From an uncultured Pseudomonadota bacterium (lineage in GTDB: Bacteria > Myxococcota_A > UBA796 > SXON01): DNA of 64,000 bases. The notes beneath the pieces were generated by a model. The model worked only from the letters and a program-made list of their open reading frames with translations. It was not told where the DNA came from and ran no database searches. The DNA lies in the NCBI GenBank assembly GCA_903875225.1, contig CAIQVJ010000131.1, positions 1 to 64,000 on the forward strand, in the 5' to 3' direction. Positions within the stretch are counted from its first letter, which is position 1; every line of letters starts with the position of its first letter. The translations under genes and the position numbers were made by a program. Shown piece after piece: positions 50,486 through 58,755 of this stretch.

Positions 50486-50511
50486 GTTGAGTTGTACCAA
50501 CCCAACTCAAC
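50486..50511. terminator. Hairpin between convergent genes
   Basis: GTTGAGTTG (50486-50494) and CAACTCAAC (50503-50511) form a perfect 9-bp stem with an 8-base loop. It is AT-richer than its surroundings and overlaps the desulfurase stop codon at 50507. It can stop transcription from both directions, although there is no T-run. Confidence 0.65.
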
Positions 50512-51571
50512 GGCTGGGCTGACCAAGCACCGTCGCCAGTGCTACCAATGCACGATCCACTTCGGACCCGGTGGTCGCCCAACCCACCGAGATCCGGAGC
50601 GCCGACCCTTCGATCCCCATCGCGGCGAGCACGTGGGAGCGTTGGGGGGAGCCAGAGGCGCAGGCCGACCCCGCTGAGACCTGCACGCCCTGCATGTCCA
50701 GGGCGATCACCAGGTCTCCGGCATCGTGCTCGCCGAAGCGGACACACACGGTGTTGGAGAGCCGCGGGGTCGATTCCCCGACGATGCTGCCACCCAGTGC
50801 GCGGACGCCCCGCTCCAGACGAGCCGTCAACGCCGCGCAGCCAGACCAGTCCGACCAGCGGCTGGCAGCAGCGCCCATGCCCACGATCCCGGCGACGTTG
50901 AGCGTGCCGGCACGGCGCCCGCGCTCCTGGGGGCCCCCGCGCAGGAGCGTACCGACCTCGACACCGGGCCCCACCACGAGGGCGCCGACCCCCTGCGGCC
51001 CACCGAACTTGTGGGCGGTGAGGGCGACGGTGTCCGCCTCCCAGAGCGCGGCCGGGAGGGGCATGCGCGCGGGGCCCTGCGTCGCGTCGATGTGTACACG
51101 CACGCCGAGCCTGCGGGCGACGCGCACCACCTCCCCCACCGGCTGGATGATGCCCGTCTCGTTGTTGGCGAGCATGACCGAGAGCCCCTCGGCACCCTCG
51201 GGAAAGTCGCAGACGACGCCGGCCCCGTCCACGGGCAACGTGCGGGAGCCCCACGCGCGCACGGACGGATGTTCCACGGCCGAGACGGCCCAGCCCTTCC
51301 CCCCGAACGCGTGGCTGTGGAGCGCCATCGCCAGGGCGTTCGCCTCGGTCGCGCCGCTGGTGTACACGATGCGCTCGGGACGCACCCCCAGGGCCTCTGC
51401 AAGCTGCCCACGCGCACGCTCGACAGCCTCGAAGCCCCGCTGCCCGGCCCGGTGCACCGAATGGGGGTTTGCCGGCAGGTCGAGCACCTCGAGCATGGCG
51501 GCCCGGGCGTGGGGATGCAGCGGCGCAGAGGCGTTGCAGTCCAGGTAGATCGCGGGAGGCATGGGGTTCAC
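50507..51571 (-). CDS. Cysteine desulfurase (NifS/IscS family)
   Basis: A PLP enzyme of 354 residues that takes sulfur from cysteine for Fe-S clusters or tRNA thiolation. The PLP-binding Lys188 is in TAHKFGGPQGVGAL. His101 is in VEHPSV, the NNETG motif is near 136-140, Asp162 contacts the PLP ring and the persulfide-forming Cys304 is in SAGSACASGSPQRSHVL. It is shorter than IscS (about 400) and looks like NifS-type group I. No scaffold or regulator gene of the isc or suf system is near. GTG at 51571 overlaps the channel stop (GTGA); ATG at 51562 is also possible. Confidence 0.93.
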   Translation of the reverse strand: MNPMPPAIYLDCNASAPLHPHARAAMLEVLDLPANPHSVHRAGQRGFEAVERARGQLAEALGVRPERIVYTSGATEANALAMALHSHAFGGKGWAVSAVEHPSVRAWGSRTLPVDGAGVVCDFPEGAEGLSVMLANNETGIIQPVGEVVRVARRLGVRVHIDATQGPARMPLPAALWEADTVALTAHKFGGPQGVGALVVGPGVEVGTLLRGGPQERGRRAGTLNVAGIVGMGAAASRWSDWSGCAALTARLERGVRALGGSIVGESTPRLSNTVCVRFGEHDAGDLVIALDMQGVQVSAGSACASGSPQRSHVLAAMGIEGSALRISVGWATTGSEVDRALVALATVLGQPSR

Positions 51572-53067
51572 GCGAGCTTGAAGAAGTCGCGGATCCGCCG
51601 CACCAGCGCGGGCTGGGTGCTCGCGGGGTCTGCCGTCCCGCCGGCCCGGATCGACGCCTCGTTCAACGACACCGCTCGCGCGGCCAGCACCGCGGTGATC
51701 CGCTCCACGACGAGCGGATAGGTCTCGAGCACCTCCTGCATCGAGGGCTTGTTCACCACCACGAGCTCACAGGGCGTGACCGCGCGGATGGTCGCCGAGC
51801 GGGGCGCTCCCGTCATCAACGACATCTCCCCGAAGAACGCCCCCGTGGGCAGCCGGGCGACCTCGTTGCCACCGACGAGCACGGCCACCTCGCCGCGACG
51901 GATCACGAAGAACTCGTCGCCGGTGGCCCCCTGCTCCAGGATGGTCTCCCCCACCCCATACGGCTTGCGGCGGGCCCCGAGCGCGAGGTCCCGCAGGGCA
52001 TCGCCGGGCAGATCCGCGAGAAAGTCCACGTGGGAGAGGGCGGTGATCCGCTCGGACACTCGCTCCTCGGCGTCCTCCTGCACCCTGGGGTCGTGCACGG
52101 GGTGGATGTACAGATCCTGCGACGGGTATGGGATCTTGATGCTCTCCCGGCGGAAGGCGTACCACAAGCGGTCGCGGACCAGGCTGTCGATCGGGTCCCG
52201 GATCCGGAAGTCGGTGATGTAGAAGCGAAGCTGGTACTCGATGCCGCTCTCCCCGAAGAGGCCGGTCACGACGCTGGGTCCGGGGGTAGTCAGCACTCCG
52301 GGAACGCCGGCGATCGCGTCGAGCAGCACGGCCTCCACGTGGTGCGGCGGCTCCGAATAGGGCGCCGCCACCTTGACCGTGCGGCGAATGACCGTCGAAG
52401 GCCGGGAGTAGTTGATCACCGCACCCTTCGCCAGCATCCCGTTCGGAACGCTCACCTCCACCTCGTCGTTCGTCCAGATGGTGATCGACCGCCAGCCCAC
52501 GGAGGTGACCTGGCCGATCCGACCGCCCTCCATCTCGATCCAGTCGCCCACCGCGAAGGGCGGCTGGGCCTGCATGGCGAGCCCGGCGATCGTGTTGCCG
52601 AGCGTCTCCTGGAGCGAGAGGCCGATCACCGCGGTGATGAGCGCCGAGGTGGCCAGCAGCGAGGAGAGGTCCACGCCCCCCTCCCCCAGCGTGACCAGGC
52701 CGGCGAAGATGAACAGCGTGACCTGGACCAGATCCCGGAAGATCTGCGGGACATCGCGGCCCAGACGTCGCTCCACCACCCCATCCACGACAAGCAGGAA
52801 CCCCGCCCGGGAGAGGCTCGCCAGCAACAGGAACAGCGCCACCAGCCTGGTCCACCGCTGCGACGGGTCACCCAGGAAGGGCGCGGGGATCAGCACGGCC
52901 ACGTGAAGCAGCAGCAACCCGCCGGCGAGCCGCAGCCGGTGCCGCTCGCGGGGCGGGATGAACGCGTAGGCGACGGCGATCAGGGCGAGGTCGACGACGA
53001 CGCCAGCGCCCGCGTCCCAGAGCGACGTGCCGGAGACCCATTGGGCGAGGAGGTCGGAGAACGACAT
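51568..53067 (-). CDS. MscS-type channel with C-terminal cyclic-nucleotide-binding domain
   Basis: A 499-residue inner-membrane channel of the bacterial cyclic-nucleotide-gated MscS group. It has about five hydrophobic segments, the last being the pore helix region (SALITAVIGLSLQETLGNTI). The MscS beta domain follows (FAVGDWIEMEGGRIGQVTSV, VSVPNGMLAKGAVINYSRP). A linker leads to a cNMP-binding domain at about 345-460 with the phosphate-binding cassette FGEMSLMTGAPRSAT; the Glu and Arg needed for nucleotide contact are present. Known members are gated weakly by tension and by cAMP. ATG at 53067 is the start, 20 bp after the upstream stop. Confidence 0.94.
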   Translation of the reverse strand: MSFSDLLAQWVSGTSLWDAGAGVVVDLALIAVAYAFIPPRERHRLRLAGGLLLLHVAVLIPAPFLGDPSQRWTRLVALFLLLASLSRAGFLLVVDGVVERRLGRDVPQIFRDLVQVTLFIFAGLVTLGEGGVDLSSLLATSALITAVIGLSLQETLGNTIAGLAMQAQPPFAVGDWIEMEGGRIGQVTSVGWRSITIWTNDEVEVSVPNGMLAKGAVINYSRPSTVIRRTVKVAAPYSEPPHHVEAVLLDAIAGVPGVLTTPGPSVVTGLFGESGIEYQLRFYITDFRIRDPIDSLVRDRLWYAFRRESIKIPYPSQDLYIHPVHDPRVQEDAEERVSERITALSHVDFLADLPGDALRDLALGARRKPYGVGETILEQGATGDEFFVIRRGEVAVLVGGNEVARLPTGAFFGEMSLMTGAPRSATIRAVTPCELVVVNKPSMQEVLETYPLVVERITAVLAARAVSLNEASIRAGGTADPASTQPALVRRIRDFFKLA

Positions 53068-53087
53068 CCAGCGCCGTTATCACGTGC

Positions 53088-53591
53088 TCAGGGCTGCACG
53101 AACGGCCGCAGCGCCGCGATCGTGGCCGCGCCGATGCCACGCACGGCGTCGAGGTCGTCGACCCTGCGGTACGGGCGCCCTGCGCGGATCCGCTTCGCCA
53201 GCGTGGGCCCCACGCGGGGGAGCGCCTCGAGGTCGGCCAGGGTGGCGGTGTTCAGGTGCAGCTTCGCACCCGTGGCCCGGTAGGCGATCGGCGTGGTGGG
53301 CTGCTCCACGATGCCATAGGCCCCGAACACCCTGACCTCGTCCCCATCGTGGGGCTCGCCGACCAGGAAGGCGACCTCCGCACCTGCGCTCCGGAGCGCC
53401 TCGCCGGCCGTGGCGCCGGCGTACCAGCCCGGGGTCGCCCCGCCGGAGACGTGGAGCATCAGCGGCGGGACCGGCCCGCATGTCCTCTCCGCGAACCAGC
53501 AGTTGCCCAGGACCAGCAGGAGGCCCAGGAACACCGTGCCGACCTGGGCCGGGGAGCGGGCGTGACGCCCGGGGGTGATCGCACCGGTCAC
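53088..53591 (-). CDS. Exported helix-hairpin-helix protein (ComEA-like)
   Basis: A 167-residue protein. A hydrophobic segment at about 15-33 (VGTVFLGLLLVLGNCWFA) is a signal or anchor. A middle domain of about 60 residues precedes two HhH motifs: LHLNTATLADLEALPRVGPT and DDLDAVRGIGAATIAALRPF. HhH proteins of this layout bind double-stranded DNA outside the membrane during uptake. No com genes adjoin, so competence is only a guess. GTG at 53591 overlaps the tsaE stop (GTGA). The open frame upstream has no signal. Confidence 0.85.
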   Translation of the reverse strand: MTGAITPGRHARSPAQVGTVFLGLLLVLGNCWFAERTCGPVPPLMLHVSGGATPGWYAGATAGEALRSAGAEVAFLVGEPHDGDEVRVFGAYGIVEQPTTPIAYRATGAKLHLNTATLADLEALPRVGPTLAKRIRAGRPYRRVDDLDAVRGIGAATIAALRPFVQP

Positions 53592-54037
53592 GCTGCCCCC
53601 AACCCGCGCAGCGCGGCCGCAGAGTGCGGGCCTGTGGCCGCGATCGTGGCCTTGCGGCCATGGCCGTAGGGGGCGAGCGTGATCTGGAGTCGGTCGTCGG
53701 GCCACACTGCGGGAAACTGCGACGCCCACTCGATCAGCCACACGCCGGTCTCCACCCCGTCGAGGATGCCGGTCTCCACAAGCTCCGCCTCCGTGCGGAT
53801 CCGGTACACGTCCGCGTGGGAGATGCCGAGCGCAGGGTAGCTCCGCACGATCGCGTAGGTGGGCGACGCCACCGGTCCAAGCTCTCCCCGACTACGCAGG
53901 AACCCGCGCGCGAGCCCGGTCTTTCCCGCCCCCAGGGGCCCATCGAGCAGCAGCACTGCCCGCGCCGTCACAACCCGCGCCAGCGCGGCCCCGAGCGCTT
54001 CTGTAGCGGCCTCGTCCGGTAGATGAATCGTGATCAT
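53588..54037 (-). CDS. tsaE: tRNA t6A biosynthesis ATPase TsaE
   Basis: A 149-residue P-loop ATPase that supports TsaB-TsaD in making N6-threonylcarbamoyladenosine in tRNAs reading ANN codons. Walker A is LDGPLGAGKTGLARG. The family segments VASPTYAIVRSYPAL and SHADVYRI then VWLIEWASQFP match the usual SPTFxLV, HxDLYR and EWxE layout. Its size is normal. ATG at 54037 has a GAGG site. tsaB and tsaD are not in this window. The downstream HhH gene overlaps it. Confidence 0.95.
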   Translation of the reverse strand: MITIHLPDEAATEALGAALARVVTARAVLLLDGPLGAGKTGLARGFLRSRGELGPVASPTYAIVRSYPALGISHADVYRIRTEAELVETGILDGVETGVWLIEWASQFPAVWPDDRLQITLAPYGHGRKATIAATGPHSAAALRGLGAA

Positions 54038-54090
54038 GCCCGCCTCGATCCGGGCATTAGCCCGTGGCAGCGCCGGGGGCAAGGGCCATC

Positions 54091-54729
54091 CTATCCGGGA
54101 AAACCCTCGGCGTAGTCGGCCATCGCAGCGGCGACGACCTCGCGGGCGCGCTCGGCTCCGTAGATCGCGTCGATGCTCACGGGCTGGACACCGGAGCGCG
54201 GGTCGAACTTGTAGGTGAGGAAGTAGTGCCGCAGCCTGTCCACGAGCGCGTTGGGCAGCTCCGAGAGCTCCCGCACATCGCCCCAGATCGGATCCCGGTC
54301 CAGCACAGCGATGATCTTGTCGTCGGCCTCGCCGTTGTCGACCATCAAGAGGCCACCGACGGCGCGGCACCCGAGCAGGATGTCGGAGCGATCGATCGCC
54401 CGTTCGCTCACGACGCAGATGTCGAGCGGGTCGCCGTCACCCCTCGACACCCCCCCGACGTCCCGACCGGCGATACCGGCCACGCGCCCCTTGCACCACG
54501 TACGCGGGACGAAGCCATAGGCGTACGGAGGCAGCGAGTTCGAGCGCTGCGGGCGGTCGACCTTCAGGTAGCCGGTCACCTTGTCCACTTCGTACTTGAT
54601 GGTGGAAAAGGGGGTGATCTCCACGTAGGCGTAGAGGATGTCGGGCACGGCCCCTGCCTCGGCCTGGGGCCCCACGGGCACGCCGTGCCAGGGGTGCGGG
54701 CGGTGGACGTCGAAGCGCCTGGGATCCAC
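54091..54729 (-). CDS. ppa: Family I inorganic pyrophosphatase
   Basis: A 212-residue soluble enzyme hydrolysing diphosphate and driving many biosynthetic reactions. The active-site core is present: IKYEVDKVTGYLKVDR and the metal-binding GDGDPLDICVVS, plus DNGEADDKIIAVLDRD. An N-terminal HPWHGVPVG segment places it in the longer bacterial group. GTG at 54729 lies 3 bp after the glmS stop, so the two are cotranscribed. In glmS-dependent amino-sugar activation diphosphate is released by GlmU, which makes the pairing reasonable. Confidence 0.93.
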   Translation of the reverse strand: MDPRRFDVHRPHPWHGVPVGPQAEAGAVPDILYAYVEITPFSTIKYEVDKVTGYLKVDRPQRSNSLPPYAYGFVPRTWCKGRVAGIAGRDVGGVSRGDGDPLDICVVSERAIDRSDILLGCRAVGGLLMVDNGEADDKIIAVLDRDPIWGDVRELSELPNALVDRLRHYFLTYKFDPRSGVQPVSIDAIYGAERAREVVAAAMADYAEGFPG

Positions 54730-54732
54730 CAG

Positions 54733-56586
54733 CTACTCGACCGTCACAGACTTCGCGAGGTTGCGAGGCCGGTCGATGTCGCGGCCGAGCGCGAGCCCCG
54801 CGCGGTATGCGAAGAGCTGCAGCGGCAGCACGGTGAGCAGCGGGGTGATCAACGCCGAGGCCTTCGGCACCGGGATCGAGACCTCGGCGAGCCGGGCGGC
54901 CTCGTGGTCGCCCTCGGTGTGGATGAGGATGACGCGGGCGCCGCGGGCCCGGACCTCCTGGACGTTGGACAACGTCTTGTCGCGCATCAGGTCGTTCGGC
55001 ACGATCGCGACGACGGGGGTGTTCGCGTCGATCAGGGCGATCGGGCCGTGCTTCATCTCTGCCGCCGGGTACGACATGCAGGGGATGTAGGCGACCTCCT
55101 TGAGCTTGAGCGCGCCCTCCATCGCCACGGCAGCGCTCACGCCCCGCCCGAGGAAAAAGACGAACCGCGCCTTCGTGAGCAGCTCGACGGCGTCGATGAT
55201 CGGCCCGTGGTGTGCCATTCCGTAGGTGTCCAACCAGCCGGCCATGCGCTCGGGCACAGCGAGCAGGTCATCCCCGAACGCCCGCCCCTCTCCGGGCCCC
55301 AGCACCCGGGTGCGCCCGAACATCAGGGCGGCCACCAGCAGGGCGGCCACCTGGGAGGTGAACGCCTTGGTGCTCGCGACCGCGATCTCCGGCCCCGAGT
55401 GCACGTACACGCCGCGCCCGCAGGTCCGCGCGATCGAGGAGCCGACCACGTTGACCACCCCCATCACCCGACCACCCTTCGTCTGGGCCTCCTGCACCGC
55501 ACCCATGGTGTCGGCCGTCTCACCGGACTGGCTCACGGCGAGGAACAGGTCGTCGGCCTGGATCACCGGGTTCCGGTACCGGAACTCGCTGGCGATCTCC
55601 GCGAACGCCGGCAGCCGGGCGAGCTGCTCCATCGCCACGGCGCCCACCTGGCCCGCATGGTAGCTGGTTCCACACCCGAGGATGCCCACCCTGCGGATCC
55701 CGACGATGTCGCGGGGGCTGAGGTCGAACCCGCCGAGCTTGGCGCCGCCCGTCTCGGGCACGACGCGACCGAGCAGGCACCGGGAGAGGCTCTCCGGCTG
55801 CTCGTGGATCTCCTTGAGCATGTAGTGCGGAAAGAGGCCTTTCTCCGACGAGCCGAGCTCGATGCCGAGCTCGTGCAGGACGTGCGACACCGGCCGACCG
55901 TCGAGCCGGCTGATCTCCCAGCCCTCGCGCGTGATCTTCACGATCTCGCGGTCTTCGAGGTACACGACCTGCCGCGTGTAGTTGGCGATGGCGTGCGGGT
56001 CGGAGGCGAGGAAGGTCTCGCCGTCTCCCTTTCCGACGACCAGCGGCGAGCCGTTTCGGGCGGCGATCATCACGCCCGGGTGGTCGGCGAACACCACCGC
56101 GATGCCCCAGGTGCCGTGGACGAGCGCGAGCGCGGAGCGCGCGGCCTCGAGCGGGTCCCCCTTGTAGAACTTCCGGATCAGGTGCGGCAGCACCTCGCTG
56201 TCCGTCTCTGAGCGGAACACCACGCCCTCCTCCTGGAGGTGGTCACGCAACGCCGCGAAGTTCTCGATGATCCCGTTGTGGATCACGGCGATGCGCTCAG
56301 TGCCGTCCACGTGGGGGTGGGCGTTCGCCTCCGTGACCCCGCCGTGGGTGGCCCAACGGGTGTGCCCGATGCCCGTGCTGCCCGCCTGCGACGCAGGCAC
56401 GGCCTCCATCAGGGCCGCGACGTGCCCGACGCGGCGGATCACCTCGAGGCCGAAGCCGTCCGACGCGCCCGGTGCGACCATCGCCAGCCCGGCCGAGTCG
56501 TACCCGCGGTACTCGAGGCGCCGAAGGCCGTCGAGGAGAAGCTGCGCCGCCTTGCGGCCGCCGACGTACCCTACGATGCCACACAT
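54733..56586 (-). CDS. glmS: Glutamine-fructose-6-phosphate aminotransferase
   Basis: A 617-residue cytoplasmic enzyme. It makes glucosamine 6-phosphate from fructose 6-phosphate and glutamine, the first step towards UDP-GlcNAc for peptidoglycan and lipopolysaccharide. The glutaminase domain begins MCGIVGYVGG with the nucleophile Cys2. Two SIS (sugar-isomerase) domains follow, with GCGTSYHAG and VSQSGETADT. The C terminus has PRNLAKSVTVE, the family ending that carries the channel-closing residues. The size matches homologues (about 610). ATG at 56586 follows GGAGGT. A sigma-70-like promoter lies upstream. No glmS ribozyme is seen. Confidence 0.98.
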   Translation of the reverse strand: MCGIVGYVGGRKAAQLLLDGLRRLEYRGYDSAGLAMVAPGASDGFGLEVIRRVGHVAALMEAVPASQAGSTGIGHTRWATHGGVTEANAHPHVDGTERIAVIHNGIIENFAALRDHLQEEGVVFRSETDSEVLPHLIRKFYKGDPLEAARSALALVHGTWGIAVVFADHPGVMIAARNGSPLVVGKGDGETFLASDPHAIANYTRQVVYLEDREIVKITREGWEISRLDGRPVSHVLHELGIELGSSEKGLFPHYMLKEIHEQPESLSRCLLGRVVPETGGAKLGGFDLSPRDIVGIRRVGILGCGTSYHAGQVGAVAMEQLARLPAFAEIASEFRYRNPVIQADDLFLAVSQSGETADTMGAVQEAQTKGGRVMGVVNVVGSSIARTCGRGVYVHSGPEIAVASTKAFTSQVAALLVAALMFGRTRVLGPGEGRAFGDDLLAVPERMAGWLDTYGMAHHGPIIDAVELLTKARFVFFLGRGVSAAVAMEGALKLKEVAYIPCMSYPAAEMKHGPIALIDANTPVVAIVPNDLMRDKTLSNVQEVRARGARVILIHTEGDHEAARLAEVSIPVPKASALITPLLTVLPLQLFAYRAGLALGRDIDRPRNLAKSVTVE

Positions 56587-56605
56587 CTAGACCTCCACTG
56601 TGATG

Positions 56606-56633
56606 GTAGTATGGCGCGTTGGCGGATTTTCAA
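56606..56633 (-). promoter_or_regulatory. Candidate glmS promoter
   Basis: On the minus strand TTGAAA (56628-56633) is followed after 16 bp by TACTAC (56606-56611). The -35 match is good and the -10 match is weak. Transcription would begin about 13 bases before the start codon, just ahead of the GGAGGT ribosome site. Confidence 0.35.
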
Positions 56634-56795
56634 GGGGGAAGAATCTCCCCGGGCGAAACGTCCGCGCACCCGACCCCGGCTGCAGTGTGGCGACACCGCG
56701 CGAGAATGGTAGCCTCGGAGCGCCTTGTGACGGACCCGCCGCCCTGGCCGACGGGCCACGACGACGGGCACGATCCCGGCTGGCTGTGCGGACAC

Positions 56796-57224
56796 CTACA
56801 TCGAGGCGTAGTGCCACTTCACGCCAGCGGCGTCCAGCTCGGTCGCGATCACGGCAGGAGGACCGTTCATGGTGCGCTGCTTCTGCGCCTGCACATCGTC
56901 TGCGAACGCCGCGGCGATGGCCGGGTCGGCGTTGAAGTGCTCCCGGATCGTCCCGATGAACAGCCCGCGGTCATAGGCCGGCGCGGCCTGGACCGAGGTG
57001 CAGGCCACCTTGCCCACGACCTTCACCCCCACTGCATCCAGCTCGGTCGCGATCACACCGAGGCCGCCAGAGGGCACGCTCATGGTCCGCGAGTTCCCGG
57101 CGATGACCGCGTCCACGTACTGGTTGGCCGCGGTGATGTCCTGCGTGACGTAGTCGAGGACGATCGCGAGGAAGCCAGCCCGGTTGTACTGGGCCCTCAC
57201 GCCGGTGAGAACGATGGTCAGCAT
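56796..57224 (-). CDS. Small protein with an internal repeated motif
   Basis: A 142-residue soluble product with no signal or membrane helix. The motif VIATELDAxGVK occurs twice, near residues 63-74 (LGVIATELDAVGVKV) and at the very end (AVIATELDAAGVKWHY). Both lie beside similar residues (ADxxxAAF, MSVPSGG/MNGPP), so the protein is probably an internal duplication. The function is unknown. ATG at 57224 has an AGGAG site 9 bases upstream and lies 5 bp after the coaD stop, so it is cotranscribed with coaD. The longer frame upstream reads over coaD. Confidence 0.75.
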   Translation of the reverse strand: MLTIVLTGVRAQYNRAGFLAIVLDYVTQDITAANQYVDAVIAGNSRTMSVPSGGLGVIATELDAVGVKVVGKVACTSVQAAPAYDRGLFIGTIREHFNADPAIAAAFADDVQAQKQRTMNGPPAVIATELDAAGVKWHYASM

Positions 57225-57229
57225 TCGTG

Positions 57230-57733
57230 CTACTCCTGGGGGGGGGGTGCCGTCGTGAGCGACATCGCGTGCGCCAATGCCCGCCACGAGGCTTCCGGAA
57301 GATAACGCGCGGCCTGCCCCCCATTCGCCGCGATCTCCTTGATGAGCGAGCTCGAGACGAAGATGTGGCGCGGCTCGGTGAGCAGGAAGACGGTCTCGAT
57401 CTCGGGCGCCATGTCCATGTTCGCCAGTCCGGTCTGGAACTCGAACTCGAAGTCGGTGACCGCCCGCAGCCCGCGAAGGATCGCCCCTGCGCCCACTCTC
57501 TGACAATAGTGGACCAGCAATCCATCGAACTTGTCGATCCGGACGTTCGGGATCGGTGCGCACACCTCCGAGAGGACCGCGAGCCGGGTCGCGAGATCGA
57601 GCGTTCGCGACTTGCGGGGGTTGTCCCCCACGGCGACGATCACCTCGTCGAACAGCCGCGCGCCCCGCCGGATCACGTCGAGGTGGCCGAGGGTGATCGG
57701 ATCAAAACTACCAGCGTAGACCGCTCGCCTCAT
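57230..57733 (-). CDS. coaD: Phosphopantetheine adenylyltransferase
   Basis: A 167-residue hexameric nucleotidyltransferase that makes dephospho-CoA from phosphopantetheine and ATP. The family motif FDPITLGHLDVIRRG includes the HxGH equivalent (TLGH). The later ISSS/HIFVSSSLIKEIA and FLLTEPRH regions are as in CoaD. ATG at 57733 has GGAG 7 bases upstream and gives the usual length. An alternative ATG at 57745 shares a base with the stop of the upstream gene (TGATG) but has no ribosome site. Confidence 0.95.
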   Translation of the reverse strand: MRRAVYAGSFDPITLGHLDVIRRGARLFDEVIVAVGDNPRKSRTLDLATRLAVLSEVCAPIPNVRIDKFDGLLVHYCQRVGAGAILRGLRAVTDFEFEFQTGLANMDMAPEIETVFLLTEPRHIFVSSSLIKEIAANGGQAARYLPEASWRALAHAMSLTTAPPPQE

Positions 57734-57744
57734 GCGCGTCTCCA

Positions 57745-58755
57745 TCAGCTTGCGGGGTCGTAGAGCTCGCGCCACGTGCTGTCGAGCCGGCTTGCGGCGT
57801 CCGACACGTGGGTGCAGAACCACTGCCAGCGGGCCAGCCTGTCAGCGGGCGGCGGATCGCTCCGCAGCTCGATCGCGTGGGTGGCCGACCGCGTGAACTT
57901 GCCACCGAGGAACCGGTAGGTGTGCAGCAGGCTCACCTGCGCCTGGTCCCCCGAAGTGGTGCTCGAGACCGCCCCCAGCGCCCGGCCCAGCCCCACGGCG
58001 ACAGCGTCTGCAGCGGGGCTCAGCGGGGGCAGGATGCTCGCGCGCGGCAGGTGGGAGAGGTGCACCAGCAGCTCGGCCAGGGCATCCAGCAGCGGAACGG
58101 TCTCGGCGTTCGCGCCCACGAACGGGATGAACGCCGCGGCGTGGCGCTGGAAGGAGGGCGAGAAGCGTTCCAGCGTACCGATCGCGTCCACCGTGGTGTC
58201 GTCGTCGAGATCACGCACCAGGAACTCCTGGATGGGCAGCCCCCGCGCCCCCGAGAGGGCCCGACCGGCGCGCAGCGCGAGCGAGATGCGATCCAGGGGG
58301 TTCACCGGCGCGCCGAACAGCAGGTCGAACACGGGGGTCTCTGCCGCGCAGCCGACGGCCTCCAGCGCGTCCGCCAGCAACGCCGCATGGTGTCTCGCCT
58401 CGGGCCGCTTGTCCCGGCGCAGCGCGATCCAGGCGCGCGTGGCGGGGTGAACGCCCTCCCCCGTCCGGTCCACAGTGAACCACGGGCCGACCCCGTCCGC
58501 AGAGAGCGAGACGGCGAGCTGCTCCTCGGCTGGACCGGGCACCACGACCAGCGCCCCGTGCCCGAGCTCCCGACCCACCCCGCAACTGGCGACGGGCGCG
58601 CTGTGCACGAGCGCGGGACCGGTGACGATCCCGATCTCCTCGGGATCGCCCACGATCTCGACCTGGATCCGCTGCCCGAACGAGCGGGCACGGGAGAGGA
58701 GCAACACACCCAACGCCATGGTCGAGGGGCTGCTTCCGCGAAGAGAGACCATCAT
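57745..58755 (-). CDS. Unknown protein between a flavin-barrel/membrane gene and coaD
   Basis: A 336-residue protein, mainly soluble, with a short hydrophobic stretch near the N terminus (TMALGVLLLSRARSF). The middle is helix-rich (HAALLADALEAVGCA, DRISLALRAGRALSGA). The C-terminal part has a helical stretch with WQWFCTHVSDAASRLD. No family motif was recognised. It overlaps the upstream gene by ATGA and is 11 bp before coaD, so all three are probably cotranscribed and translationally linked. A role connected with the upstream membrane protein is a guess. Confidence 0.7.
   Translation of the reverse strand: MMVSLRGSSPSTMALGVLLLSRARSFGQRIQVEIVGDPEEIGIVTGPALVHSAPVASCGVGRELGHGALVVVPGPAEEQLAVSLSADGVGPWFTVDRTGEGVHPATRAWIALRRDKRPEARHHAALLADALEAVGCAAETPVFDLLFGAPVNPLDRISLALRAGRALSGARGLPIQEFLVRDLDDDTTVDAIGTLERFSPSFQRHAAAFIPFVGANAETVPLLDALAELLVHLSHLPRASILPPLSPAADAVAVGLGRALGAVSSTTSGDQAQVSLLHTYRFLGGKFTRSATHAIELRSDPPPADRLARWQWFCTHVSDAASRLDSTWRELYDPAS

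Noticed and set aside
56587..56795. glmS ribozyme or riboswitch upstream of glmS
   Set aside because: The likely 5' leader is only about 13 bases and no ribozyme-like sequence is seen; the class is known mainly from Firmicutes.
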